In this document: piece by piece, positions 25,689 through 34,621 of the stretch
Layout of the letters: each line of letters begins with the position of its first letter
Numbering within the stretch: the first letter of the stretch is position 1
Assembly (NCBI GenBank): GCA_040219355.1
Contig: JAVJSN010000013.1
Coordinates: 1-64,000 of the forward strand
Reading direction: 5' to 3'
DNA from: MH13 sp040219355
GTDB taxonomy: Bacteria > Pseudomonadota > Alphaproteobacteria > Rhizobiales > MH13
DNA length: 64,000 bases
Notes under the pieces: model-generated
Told to the model about the DNA's origin: nothing
Database searches by the model: none
What the model saw: only the letters and a program-made list of their open reading frames with translations
Program-made: the position numbers and the translations under genes

Positions 25689-27034
25689 CAATGAGCACGC
25701 AGACGCCCCGCCGTGGCAAGATGGTCAACGGGTTTGATCCATCGACTGTCGAGCACTTGGACGCGCGTACCCGCGCTTTTGTTCAGCGTCGTTCTAGACT
25801 TCTCGGCCCAGCGTACCGCCTGTTCTATGCAGATCCGGTTGAGTTCGTACGGGCCAATGATGTTCTGATGTATGACGCCGATGGCAATGAATATCTGGAT
25901 GCATACAACAATGTTGTATCGGTCGGTCATGGCCATCCGCGCGTGGTGCAAGCAGTGCATGAACAGATGCAAACGCTGTGCACGCATACCCGCTATATGC
26001 ATGCGGGTATTCTGGATTTTGCTGAAAAGCTGCTGGGAACCTTTGAGGATGACATCGGCCATATGATGCTGACTTGCACCGGATCGGAAGCCAACGATCT
26101 GGCGCTGCGTATGGCCAAGCATCACACCGGCAATAAGGGTATCATCGTCACGTCGGAGGCCTATCACGGCAACTCTGACTTATCGGCGAGTTTCTCGCCG
26201 TCGCTGGGCGATAATGCACCACTTGGAACCTGGGTCCGACGCGTGCCAGCACCGGACATGTATCGTGTGAGCACCGAGGATATGGGCGCCTGGCTGGCCA
26301 CCGAGGTCACCAAGCAAATCGACGATCTCAACCGTCGCGGCCAGAGCATCGCGGCGCTTGTCGTGGACTCGCTGTTTTCTTCCGATGGTGTCCTTGCCCA
26401 CAAAGAGGCCATTCTCAAACCGGCCGTTGATGCGGTGCGCGCGGCCGGCGGATTGTTCGTTGCCGACGAGGTGCAATGCGGCTTTGCGCGCACGGGCTCT
26501 CACATGTGGGGCTATCAACGCCACGATGTGGTGCCGGACATTGTCACCATGGGTAAGCCGATGGGCAACGGGTACCCGGTTGCTGGGGTCGCGATGCGTC
26601 CAAATGTGGTTGAGGCCTTTGGTAACGATATGCGCTACTTCAACACGTTTGGCGGCAACACCGTTGCTGTTGCCGCAGCCAACGCCACCTTCGGCGTCCT
26701 TCAAGACCAGGATTTGCAGGCTAACAGCGCTACTGTTGGCGCGATGCTTAAAGCAGGGATTGAAGGTTTGGCGCGCAACGATGAGCGCATTGGCGATGTG
26801 CGTGGCGCGGGCCTTTATTTGGGCATTGAGATGGTGCGAGATCGTGCCTCAAAAACGCCAGACGCCAAGCTGGCGCTGGGCCTGGTCAATGCGATGCGCA
26901 GAAAGCGTGTGCTCATCTCAGCGACCGGTTTCAATGCCAATGTACTGAAAATTCGCCCGCCATTAACGTTCGCGGCGACCCATGTCGACCGGTTCCTGAC
27001 CACACTTGAAGGCGTCTTGTATGAGAGCCGATAA
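25685..27034 (+). CDS. Class III PLP enzyme, amine-phosphate phospho-lyase (AGXT2L/PHYKPL)-like
   Basis: A 449-residue class III aminotransferase-fold protein. The N-terminal segment resembles the AGXT2L1/AGXT2L2 phospho-lyases (FYADPVEFVRANDVLMYD, VSVGHGHPRVVQAVHEQ, TGSEANDLALRMAKHHTG). The PLP lysine is in IVTMGKPMGNGYP and the PLP-binding Asp in FVADEVQCGFAR. Those enzymes eliminate phosphate and ammonia from phosphorylated amino-alcohols to give an aldehyde, rather than transaminating. The fused start/stop with the kinase supports consecutive steps. Ordinary transamination cannot be excluded. Confidence 0.72.
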   Translation: MTMSTQTPRRGKMVNGFDPSTVEHLDARTRAFVQRRSRLLGPAYRLFYADPVEFVRANDVLMYDADGNEYLDAYNNVVSVGHGHPRVVQAVHEQMQTLCTHTRYMHAGILDFAEKLLGTFEDDIGHMMLTCTGSEANDLALRMAKHHTGNKGIIVTSEAYHGNSDLSASFSPSLGDNAPLGTWVRRVPAPDMYRVSTEDMGAWLATEVTKQIDDLNRRGQSIAALVVDSLFSSDGVLAHKEAILKPAVDAVRAAGGLFVADEVQCGFARTGSHMWGYQRHDVVPDIVTMGKPMGNGYPVAGVAMRPNVVEAFGNDMRYFNTFGGNTVAVAAANATFGVLQDQDLQANSATVGAMLKAGIEGLARNDERIGDVRGAGLYLGIEMVRDRASKTPDAKLALGLVNAMRRKRVLISATGFNANVLKIRPPLTFAATHVDRFLTTLEGVLYESR

Positions 27035-27318
27035 ATCAGCGCCGTTATTGTCGGTTGGAAGACCCTGGTTAGGCTGGAACCCGGTTCGCTGTTGGCGATT
27101 CATGTTGCTCAAATTGTGGGCTTTTTCGAGCCAATCCTGCCTAGCGATTGGGTTAAAGGCCCAAGAATTATGCTTTGCGGCCGATCCAGACATTATATCG
27201 ATAAAAATCGATGCATCATGGTGTAATGCCGTATTTATGCGATGCGATTGCCGCCCGACCTTCTCTTCCAAGCATCAGGGTCGCCTGTGCTGTTCCGAGT
27301 GAATTGGAGATCGTACCA

Positions 27319-28347
27319 ATGACAACATCAAGTATTCCAGCCAAGCTGAGCAAGCAGATGCTGATGCCGGCGCTTGTTTCTGCCACCGTCTTGAGCGCCA
27401 TGGCCCCAGCGCATGCTGCCGATGAAATCGACTGTGTCTTTCCTTTCTGGTTTGGGTTCGCTCCAGTGTTTGTCGCTGAAGCCGAAGGCTACTTCGCCAG
27501 TGAGGACCTTGAAGTCAGCACTGCTTTTGACAATGACCGTGCCAACGTTCTGCCAGCCATGGCCAGCGGAGCGATCGACTGCACCATGCGCACGATAGGC
27601 GAGGTGATGTCGCGTCCGCGGACCGCCGATACAACCGGTGTTGTGATCGGGACAATCGATGTGTCTGTTGGTGCTGATGGGGTCGTTGCTGGTCCAGAAA
27701 TCGAAACCGTTGCCGATCTGATCGGCCAGAACTTCGCCGGAGAAATCAACCATCCCGGCACCACACTGGTTGCACATGCCTTGGCGCAGCAAGGCCTGAG
27801 CATCGACGATGTTAATCTGCAACTGATCGCAACCGACGACAGCATGGCGGTTTTTGAAGATTCATCGATCGCTGCGGTTGCAACCTGGGAACCAATGATG
27901 AGTGCCATCGTCAATGGCACGTCGCGCGAGGGCGCACGCATCCTTCTTTCCTCGGCAGACTATGAAGGCCTGATCACGGACGTGATTGTTGTGCGCACCG
28001 AAGATTATGAAGAAAACCCCGAAAAGTACGCCAAATTCCTTCGCGGCATCTACCGGGCCATCGACCTCTATGAAGCCGACCCCGAACGCTTTGTTGAGAT
28101 CGCTGCGCCGTTTTTCGATGTTCCCGCTGATGAGATGTCCGAGGCTCTGGAAGGCGTGCTCTACACCAACTACGAAGAGTCGGTCAGCTATATGCCAGGA
28201 CCCGATGGTCCAGGACGCTTGAAAGAGGTTTTCGACGCGTTCAATGAGATCAACCTTTCGCTAGACCTTGCCGATGCTCCTCTGGACTATGACGGTTTGG
28301 TTACCGGTGACCTGCTTGTCGATCTGTTTGAAGGGCACACTCGCTAA
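27319..28347 (+). CDS. ABC transporter substrate-binding protein, NMT1/SsuA-like
   Basis: A 342-residue periplasmic protein of the nitrate/sulfonate/thiamine-precursor-binding group. The start is ATG 27319 with GGAG upstream, because a Sec signal peptide follows directly (cleavage near PAHAADE). Upstream in-frame ATGs would bury the signal. Body motifs include FWFGFAPVFVAEAEGYFA and AMASGAIDCTMRTIGE. It is followed by a strong terminator/attenuator before the permease gene, consistent with binding protein being made in excess. The ligand may be the amine or guanidino compound used by the upstream enzymes. Confidence 0.82.
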   Translation: MTTSSIPAKLSKQMLMPALVSATVLSAMAPAHAADEIDCVFPFWFGFAPVFVAEAEGYFASEDLEVSTAFDNDRANVLPAMASGAIDCTMRTIGEVMSRPRTADTTGVVIGTIDVSVGADGVVAGPEIETVADLIGQNFAGEINHPGTTLVAHALAQQGLSIDDVNLQLIATDDSMAVFEDSSIAAVATWEPMMSAIVNGTSREGARILLSSADYEGLITDVIVVRTEDYEENPEKYAKFLRGIYRAIDLYEADPERFVEIAAPFFDVPADEMSEALEGVLYTNYEESVSYMPGPDGPGRLKEVFDAFNEINLSLDLADAPLDYDGLVTGDLLVDLFEGHTR

Positions 28348-28362
28348 ACGCCATGTTGGGGG

Positions 28363-28427
28363 TCGCGCAAGCTCCTTCCCGCACAGTCTCTTGACTGTCT
28401 TCGGTTTGCGCGATCCTCTTTTTTTTT
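28363..28427 (+). terminator. Nested hairpin with T-tract between binding-protein and permease genes
   Basis: An outer stem TCGCGCAA (28363-28370) / TTGCGCGA (28406-28413) encloses an inner perfect stem ACAGTC-TCTT-GACTGT. Nine T residues follow at 28419-28427. It lies within the operon, so it probably attenuates rather than ends transcription. Confidence 0.8.
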
Positions 28428-28450
28428 ACCCTCGGCGAGGACGCTGACAC

Positions 28451-29239
28451 GTGTTGAGCACCCTATTTGCCTTTCGCAAGCGATTGCCACGCCGCACCGA
28501 AGTGACGCTGGGTGTTATTGGGTTTTTCTTGTTCCTCACCACCTGGCATCTGATCGCAATTTCAGGTGCAATTAGACCGGAATTTCTCCCAACACCTTGG
28601 GCCGTTGCGAAGGCTTTTGTCAGCCTGTTCACCGAACGTGATTTTGCCACTGATATCGCAATCAGCGTCGGGCGTGTTTGGTTCGCCTTTTTCCTCGCCA
28701 TCATTGTTGCCATTCCACTTGGGCTGCTGATGAGCACCTACCGTGCAGTCGGAGCGACACTGGAGCCCTTCATCGACTTCATCAGGTATTTGCCTGTCCC
28801 AGCGCTCGTGCCGTTGCTGGTGATTTGGTTCGGTGTCGGGGAGGCCTCAAAAATCGCCGTGCTGTGGATGGGAACCTTTTTCCAGCTCATCCTGTTGATT
28901 GCTGACGACACCAAGCGCGTGCCCAACGAATACATTGAGTCCGGCCACACCTTGGGCGCAAGCAAGGGCGAGATCATGCGCCACATCATCGTGCCGGCGG
29001 CGCTGCCCAACATGGTGGACAATCTGCGCATCACGCTGGGATGGTGCTGGACCTATCTCATCGTCGCTGAGATCGTCGCGGCAAATTCCGGCATTGGCCA
29101 CGTCATCTGGTCGCTGCGCCGGTTCGTGAAAACGCCGGAGGTCATGGCCGGTATCATCGCGATCGGCATTATCGGTTTGCTGACAGACCAGGCGTTTCGC
29201 TTCGCTCACGCGCGGCTGTTTTCCTATCAGAACCGGTGA
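28451..29239 (+). CDS. ABC transporter permease, SsuC/TauC-like
   Basis: A 262-residue permease with six helices and the coupling loop ESGHTLGASKGEIMRHIIVP. The start is GTG 28451 with GAGGA ten bases upstream. It pairs with the binding protein before it and the ATPase after it (3-base gap). Confidence 0.85.
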   Translation: MLSTLFAFRKRLPRRTEVTLGVIGFFLFLTTWHLIAISGAIRPEFLPTPWAVAKAFVSLFTERDFATDIAISVGRVWFAFFLAIIVAIPLGLLMSTYRAVGATLEPFIDFIRYLPVPALVPLLVIWFGVGEASKIAVLWMGTFFQLILLIADDTKRVPNEYIESGHTLGASKGEIMRHIIVPAALPNMVDNLRITLGWCWTYLIVAEIVAANSGIGHVIWSLRRFVKTPEVMAGIIAIGIIGLLTDQAFRFAHARLFSYQNR

Positions 29240-29242
29240 GTC

Positions 29243-30043
29243 ATGAAGGACTTCCTGACCCTCGACACCATTTCAAAGACCTATTGGTCGTCTGACGGCA
29301 AGGTTGAAACACCGGTCGTTCAGCCGCTTTCCCTGTCGATCGATGAGGGCGAGTTGGTGATGTTTCTCGGTCCATCTGGCTGTGGGAAGACTACGCTAAT
29401 GCGCATGGTCGGCGGATTGGAAACGCAGGACCAGGGCACCATCACGCTGGCTGGCGATACGTTGCGTGAGCCCGACCGGCGCCGTGGCATGGTGTTTCAG
29501 GCCTATTCGTCGTTTCCTTGGCTTACCGTGCGCCAAAACATCAAATTTGGGACCCGGTACCGCAAGGATATCTCCAGCGATCAGAAGGACGAGGTCACCG
29601 ACCGCTATCTCTCTATGGTTGGGCTTTCCAACTATGCCGATTTTTATACAAACCGCATATCAGGCGGGATGCGCCAACGTGTTGCGATTGCCCGCACGCT
29701 TGCCTCGTCACCTGATATTCTGCTGATGGACGAGCCCTTTGGCGCACTGGATGCGCAGACGCGGGAATTCCTCCAGTTTCAGCTGATGGACATCAACAAG
29801 CAGGAAAAGAAGACCACCATCTTCGTCACGCATGACGTCGAGGAGGCTATCCTGCTGGCCGACCGGATCTTGATCTTTTCGGCGCGGCCAACGCACGTGA
29901 TCAAAGAAATCAAGGTGTCGGACGTATTGCCCTACGATGACCGACGCAATGGCAAGGCGAACATGGATACGTTCCTCGCCATGCGAACCGAAATCCACGA
30001 AATCTTGCGGCAGGAATATCGCCGCGCGCAGGGTGAGGGGTGA
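29243..30043 (+). CDS. ABC transporter ATP-binding protein, SsuB/TauB-like
   Basis: A 266-residue ATPase. Walker A GPSGCGKTTL, Q-loop VFQAYSSFPWL, signature ISGGMRQRV, Walker B ILLMDEPFGALD, and switch His in FVTHDVEEA are all intact. The end overlaps the region of the next ribosome site, indicating that the SDR genes are cotranscribed. Confidence 0.87.
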   Translation: MKDFLTLDTISKTYWSSDGKVETPVVQPLSLSIDEGELVMFLGPSGCGKTTLMRMVGGLETQDQGTITLAGDTLREPDRRRGMVFQAYSSFPWLTVRQNIKFGTRYRKDISSDQKDEVTDRYLSMVGLSNYADFYTNRISGGMRQRVAIARTLASSPDILLMDEPFGALDAQTREFLQFQLMDINKQEKKTTIFVTHDVEEAILLADRILIFSARPTHVIKEIKVSDVLPYDDRRNGKANMDTFLAMRTEIHEILRQEYRRAQGEG

Positions 30044-30048
30044 TCGCG

Positions 30049-30819
30049 ATGGACGATTTCAACGGCAAACACGTGGTGATCACGGGCGCCAATCGCGGCA
30101 TCGGCCTTGGCATAGCCGAAGGATTTCTAAAGGCTGGAGCGCGTCTCACGATTTGCGGTTTGGAAGAGGATACCCCGGAGATTGCCGCCCAGCTTGGGGA
30201 AACCTATGGGCAGCCGGTGAGGGGGATCTGCTGCGATATTTCCAACCGCAAGCAGGTGCATGCGTTCAGTGAGCAATGTGACAGCCTGGATGTGCTGATC
30301 AACAATGCCGGCTTTGAGTTCATCACACCGATTGCCGATCCTTCGCCGCGCGTCGACGATGTTTTTGAACGCATCATAATGACCAATGTCGTTGGCACAT
30401 TCTCAGTAACGCGCGCCTTGCTCCCCAAATTGGCAGACGGTGGACGGATCGTCAGCACCTCGTCCATGTGGGGCAAGACGGCAGTTGCGGAGTTCAGTGC
30501 CTATTGCGCCTCAAAACACGCCGTTATCGGTCTGACGCGTTCGCTGGCGCAGGAACTTGCGCCGCGCCGGATCTCGGTCAACGCGGTGTGCCCAGGCTGG
30601 GTACGCACCGTGGCGTCCATGCGCTCGCTTTCGGCGATGGCGGCGCGCGAGAAACGCAGTGAGAACGAACTTCTCGATGAGATCGTCGGAGCTCAGGCAC
30701 TTCCCGGTTTGATGGACCCATCGGACATGGCGGCGATGTATCTGTTCCTGGCCGGTCCGGCCGCCGACAACATTACCGGTCAATCCTTCACTGTTGACCG
30801 CGGAGAGCTGATGCAATGA
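30049..30819 (+). CDS. Short-chain dehydrogenase/reductase (SDR)
   Basis: A 256-residue classical SDR. The cofactor motif is TGANRGIGLGIAEG, followed by NNAGFEF, the catalytic serine in STSSMWG and YCASKHAVIG (Tyr-x3-Lys). The downstream PGWVRT is usual. ATG 30049 is chosen because GAGGGG (30035-30040) is eight bases upstream; GTG 30040 would lack a ribosome site. It likely oxidises or reduces an alcohol or carbonyl produced in this pathway. Overlaps the next SDR gene. Confidence 0.83.
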   Translation: MDDFNGKHVVITGANRGIGLGIAEGFLKAGARLTICGLEEDTPEIAAQLGETYGQPVRGICCDISNRKQVHAFSEQCDSLDVLINNAGFEFITPIADPSPRVDDVFERIIMTNVVGTFSVTRALLPKLADGGRIVSTSSMWGKTAVAEFSAYCASKHAVIGLTRSLAQELAPRRISVNAVCPGWVRTVASMRSLSAMAAREKRSENELLDEIVGAQALPGLMDPSDMAAMYLFLAGPAADNITGQSFTVDRGELMQ

Positions 30820-31571
30820 GCGCTCAGACAGGCCAGGAGCTACACGGCAAGCGCACTTTGGTCACGGGCGCTGCACGCGGCATTGGCGCGGCGACTGCCA
30901 AGGCGCTGGCCGCGGCCGGAGCGACGCTCTGGATATGCGATCTGAACGACCCGGTCGAAACGGTGGCTGCGATCAAGCAAGCTGGCGGCTCTGCGACCGG
31001 CATGGCCTGTGATGTCAGCGACGCGCACGCCACCACAAAACTGTTTGACGCGATCGAGGCTGAATGGGGCGGTCTTGATATCGCCGTCAACGCCGCCGGC
31101 ATCCTGATCGAAGCCAGGATCGCGGACATGGACATCGCGGACTTTGACAGGATCGTTGCCGTCAATCTGCGCGGCACGTTTCTTATTGCCAAGGGCGCGG
31201 CGCGCCTGATGCAAAAGGCCGGTGCCGGACGGCTGATCACCGTTTCCTCCGAGCTTGCCTATCTCGGCCGGGAAGACTTCTCGGCCTATTGCGCGACGAA
31301 GGCCGGTGTCATCGGACTGACCCGGTCGCTGGCGCGCGAGCTCGCTCCCGACATATTGGTCAACTCCGTGGCTCCCGGCCCAACCGATACACCTATGCTC
31401 GACCAGGAAAGCATGTCGCCGGAGTGGCGCGAAAAAGAGCTGCAGATTCCACTCGGGCGCTTTGGAAAACCTGAAGAAATCGCAGCGCTGGTGCGCTTTC
31501 TGTGCGGGCCCGATGCGGGTTTTTTCACCGGACAAACCCTCAGTCCCAACGGCGGGGCCGTGATGATTTGA
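30816..31571 (+). CDS. Short-chain dehydrogenase/reductase (SDR)
   Basis: A 251-residue classical SDR with TGAARGIGAATAKAL, NAAGILIEA, serine in VSSELAY and YCATKAGVIGLTRS. The C-terminal SPNGGAVMI is typical of FabG-like members. ATGA overlap with the first SDR gene. Two unlike SDRs in tandem suggest two successive redox steps. Confidence 0.83.
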   Translation: MSAQTGQELHGKRTLVTGAARGIGAATAKALAAAGATLWICDLNDPVETVAAIKQAGGSATGMACDVSDAHATTKLFDAIEAEWGGLDIAVNAAGILIEARIADMDIADFDRIVAVNLRGTFLIAKGAARLMQKAGAGRLITVSSELAYLGREDFSAYCATKAGVIGLTRSLARELAPDILVNSVAPGPTDTPMLDQESMSPEWREKELQIPLGRFGKPEEIAALVRFLCGPDAGFFTGQTLSPNGGAVMI

Positions 31572-31695
31572 ACGAGCTGGACCGGCTGGGGTGACCACCC
31601 GTTCCCCCACGTTACTCTAGCTTTTTGTTTTTAAGCACTTTTCTGGCGTAGAACCGCCCAGACTTTTCCCAACGACGGGCGAGAAGGATAGTCCC

Positions 31696-32607
31696 ATGCT
31701 GCAACGACCTGTCCCCTGGCCGAATGGCGCAAAGGTAGCCTGCGCGATCACGCTTGACATGGATGCCGACAGCCTCGTGCACATCCATCATGGCCAGAAC
31801 GCACTGACCAAGCTGTGCACAACATCGATGCTGCAATATGGACCCAAGGTCGCCATTCCACGCATCCTCGATACCTTTAAGCGTTACGGCATGAAGCAAA
31901 GCTTCTTCATTCCGGCCTGGTGCATCGAGACGTATCCGCGCACGGTTGAGGCGATTGTGAAGGCGGGCCACGAGGTTGGCTTTCATGGCTACATTCATGA
32001 AGCGCCGAACCAGCTTTCCGCTGATCAGGAGCAGCATTGGATGGGCCGCTCGATTGAGATCATCGAGAAACACACGGGCCAGCGTCCGCGCGGCAATCGT
32101 GCACCGCTCTACCATATGTCGGACCAGACACCCGATCTTTTGGTCAAGGAGGGTTTTGTCTACGACAGTTCGCTGATGGGCGATGAGGTGCCCTACATCC
32201 TCAAGACCGACGCCGGGGAGCTGGTGGAGCTGCCTGTGAGTTGGGCGACGGACGATTGGCCGCCTTATGTGCATTGCTCTGACCTGGACTACCAGTTCCA
32301 GATATTGCCGCCCGAGCGGGCCATGGAAGTCTTCATGGCAGAGTTCGAGGCACTGCGCGCCCACCCCGGCGGCTTATGGATCGGCGTTTGGCATCCCTTC
32401 GTCAGCGGGCGCCTGTCACGCTGGGCGCGCGTGGAAAAGATGATCGATTATATGCTTCAGTCCGGTGATGTCTGGTTTGCGACGATGGAGGAGATCGCGC
32501 GTCATGTTCAAAGCCTGCGGGCTGATGGACGGTATGAGGCGCGCGTCGACACGCTGCCCTACTACGCGGAAAACCAGGTGCCGGACGATCTTCAAGGCAA
32601 GGCCTAG
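31696..32607 (+). CDS. Polysaccharide deacetylase-family hydrolase (cytoplasmic, PgdA-like subgroup)
   Basis: A 303-residue NodB-fold protein without signal peptide. Motifs are VPWPNGAKVACAITLDMDAD, AWCIETYP, HEVGFHGYIHEAPNQL, RPRGNRAP and FVYDSSLMGDE. This subgroup includes imidase-like and HpPgdA-like enzymes with unclear natural substrates. It is the third member of the superfamily in this window but is only distantly similar to the two PuuE-like copies. Its end overlaps the convergent ureohydrolase gene by four bases. Confidence 0.75.
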   Translation: MLQRPVPWPNGAKVACAITLDMDADSLVHIHHGQNALTKLCTTSMLQYGPKVAIPRILDTFKRYGMKQSFFIPAWCIETYPRTVEAIVKAGHEVGFHGYIHEAPNQLSADQEQHWMGRSIEIIEKHTGQRPRGNRAPLYHMSDQTPDLLVKEGFVYDSSLMGDEVPYILKTDAGELVELPVSWATDDWPPYVHCSDLDYQFQILPPERAMEVFMAEFEALRAHPGGLWIGVWHPFVSGRLSRWARVEKMIDYMLQSGDVWFATMEEIARHVQSLRADGRYEARVDTLPYYAENQVPDDLQGKA

Positions 32608-33599
32608 CCAGCCCGGTTGTACATGATGTGACCGATGGTGTTCATCAGGATCTGTGCCGCAAGGATGGCCGTCGATCCGGTGTGATCATAGTCGGGGGCC
32701 ACTTCGACCAGATCGAGACCGACAATGTCACCGCGTGCGGCAAGTCCGGTCAGCAACTCCAGCACTTCGTAATAGAGGAAGCCGCCATGGCTCGGTGTGC
32801 CGGTGCCGGGGGCGATCGATGGATCGAATCCGTCAATATCGATGGTGACGTAATAGCGTTGCCCGGCCGGGATGCGGTCGAGCACGCCATCCTTGCCCAA
32901 GGCGCGCGCCTGGCGGACGCTCAAAATGTCGCTGCCGCGCGCGCGTGCATCGTCATAGCCCTCCTTTGAGGTGGACGAAACATTGCGAATGCCAATCTGC
33001 GTCAAGCCGCTGATATAGGGTTTTTCGGCCGCGCGGCGCATCGGGTTGCCATGACCATGGCGCACGCCATGGCGTTCGTCGACAAAGTCCAGATGCGCAT
33101 CGATCTGCACCAAATGCATCGGGCCGTTTTTGGCGCAATCCTCCTCAAACGCACGGATGCAGGGAATGTTGATCGAGTGGTCGCCGCCAAGAACGACGGG
33201 CAGCGCGCCGGCCTGAAGGATTTTTTTTACCCCATAGGCAATGTTGGCGTGGCTCTTTTCGGTGTCGGTATGAACAATGTCTGCGTCGCCCAGATCGACG
33301 ATCCGAACCACGCCGGCCTCCAGGAACGTCTTGTCCTCCTCGTGATCATAAGCACCGCCATGGCCGAAGGAAAAAAGCGTCGACGCTTCCCGGATGGCGC
33401 GCGGTCCGAAGCGGGCGCCGGCGCGCCACTGGGTTCCGAAGTCGAACGGCGCACCTAGAATGGCGACGTCTGCATCGATCGCGTCCCAATCCTCCACGTA
33501 CCGGTTCTTGCCGAAAGTGCTGATGCCAACGAAGGGCAAGTTGAGCCGCCCGCCATCATACCCTGCCTTGGGCTCTTGCTTGCGGCCATTTTTGCTCAT
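32604..33599 (-). CDS. Agmatinase/arginase-family ureohydrolase (second copy)
   Basis: A 331-residue manganese ureohydrolase, with VLGGDHSINIP, QIDAHLDFVDE and IDIDGFDPSIAPGTGTPSHGG all present. ATG 33599 is selected because AAAGGA lies eight bases upstream; an in-frame ATG at 33617 is less likely. It differs substantially from the 23653-24612 enzyme, so the two probably act on different guanidino compounds. It points toward the first ureohydrolase's operon from the opposite side and has its own promoter in the 33600-33950 spacer. Confidence 0.82.
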   Translation of the reverse strand: MSKNGRKQEPKAGYDGGRLNLPFVGISTFGKNRYVEDWDAIDADVAILGAPFDFGTQWRAGARFGPRAIREASTLFSFGHGGAYDHEEDKTFLEAGVVRIVDLGDADIVHTDTEKSHANIAYGVKKILQAGALPVVLGGDHSINIPCIRAFEEDCAKNGPMHLVQIDAHLDFVDERHGVRHGHGNPMRRAAEKPYISGLTQIGIRNVSSTSKEGYDDARARGSDILSVRQARALGKDGVLDRIPAGQRYYVTIDIDGFDPSIAPGTGTPSHGGFLYYEVLELLTGLAARGDIVGLDLVEVAPDYDHTGSTAILAAQILMNTIGHIMYNRAG

Positions 33600-33950
33600 T
33601 GTCCGTTCCTTTGCCATTCCAAATCAGCGCAATCCTATTGACCTCGCCATCATGGAAAGCGCAGGTCGCAAGAGCAAGGTGGCTTTGGCTCCATTGGTCC
33701 CCAACTGTGCGTTGTCCAACGAGATTCACGCGCGTTGGTCAGGCATGTGAAACAGAGTGCGGTTCTTAGACGAAGTCAGGGGCAGTTTCTGCCGCTGACA
33801 AGCAGACCTCCGTGCCAGTTTTCCTGCTCAAGGCTTGCCGTTGATCGCTCGATCAAGCAGGAACGTGGACAGTTGATCTCTTGACAGAACGCGCCCGGTG
33901 CGACCCAATTGGCGCGGGGCTGTTACTGATTGTTTGATGCTGGTGTCCAG
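33600..33950. other. Divergent promoter region, ureohydrolase / FHA locus
   Basis: No gene is supported. It should carry promoters in both directions. Visible are the inverted repeat at 33841-33856 and a TTGACA hexamer at 33881-33886 without a convincing -10 box 17 bases later. Confidence 0.4.
33841..33856. promoter_or_regulatory. Inverted repeat upstream of FHA/kinase locus
   Basis: TTGATCG-CT-CGATCAA has perfect seven-base arms, about 95 bases before the first FHA gene. Probably an operator for the signalling locus, but no local DNA-binding regulator is encoded beside it. Confidence 0.35.
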
Positions 33951-34610
33951 ATGGCGAAAAAACCAATCTTTGTTTCTCGCGATGAGGAGAAGGACGAAAC
34001 TGGCAATGACCATGCGAGCGCGTCGTCACCAACCCGGCTTTATCGCGATCCTGCCGAGACGACGCCACCCGACTTGCCCACCCATGCAGGCAATGCAACA
34101 CGCATCATTGGATCAGAACCGGCAAGCGCAGGACGCGATGATGATCACCGCGGCGATGCTACGCGGCTTGTTAGCGAGGTTGCCGCGGCACCAGATTTGA
34201 CGCGTGTTTTGGCGGTAGAATCGGTGCCAGAATCCAACGAACCTATGGACGATGCCCTATCTTCGAACCCCGTTGTGGGTTGGATGGTTGTCGTTGACGG
34301 GCCAGGGCGTGGCCAAGACCTGCGGTTTGCCGTCGGCATGAATGCAATTGGTCGTGGCGCTGGCAATGATGTGGTTGTTGATTTCGGCGACAACGAGATT
34401 GTCAGCGAGGCTCACGCCTACATCGTCTATGATGACGAGAAGCGCACATATCACGCCACGCATGCTGGGCAGAACAGCGTTGTACGTCTTAACAATGAAC
34501 CCCTTTTGGAGGCCAAAACGGTGCAAAGCGGCGATCAGCTACGCTTGGGGCAAACCACATTGCGCTTGGTGACGCTGTGCGGCCCTGATTTTGACTGGTC
34601 AGGCGACTGA
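33951..34610 (+). CDS. FHA-domain protein with Thr-Arg-rich disordered N-terminus
   Basis: A 219-residue protein. Residues 1-100 look disordered and contain four TR[LIV] motifs at T28, T50, T71 and T84. Residues about 110-205 form a forkhead-associated (FHA) phosphothreonine-binding domain (NAIGRGAGNDVVVD, VSEAHAYI, SVVRLNNEPL). This layout, a phospho-acceptor tail on an FHA domain, recalls GarA/OdhI and T6SS-linked Fha proteins. It is the first gene of a plus-strand run with PP2C phosphatase, two more FHA proteins and two membrane proteins; a Ser/Thr kinase faces them at the end. ATG 33951 is the likely start, although its ribosome site is weak. Confidence 0.75.
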   Translation: MAKKPIFVSRDEEKDETGNDHASASSPTRLYRDPAETTPPDLPTHAGNATRIIGSEPASAGRDDDHRGDATRLVSEVAAAPDLTRVLAVESVPESNEPMDDALSSNPVVGWMVVVDGPGRGQDLRFAVGMNAIGRGAGNDVVVDFGDNEIVSEAHAYIVYDDEKRTYHATHAGQNSVVRLNNEPLLEAKTVQSGDQLRLGQTTLRLVTLCGPDFDWSGD

Positions 34611-34621
34611 GCACCACGACC

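Noticed and set aside
33881..33909. Sigma-70 promoter for the FHA operon (TTGACA)
   Set aside because: The -35-like hexamer is good but the base 17 positions on reads CCCAAT, not a credible -10 element.
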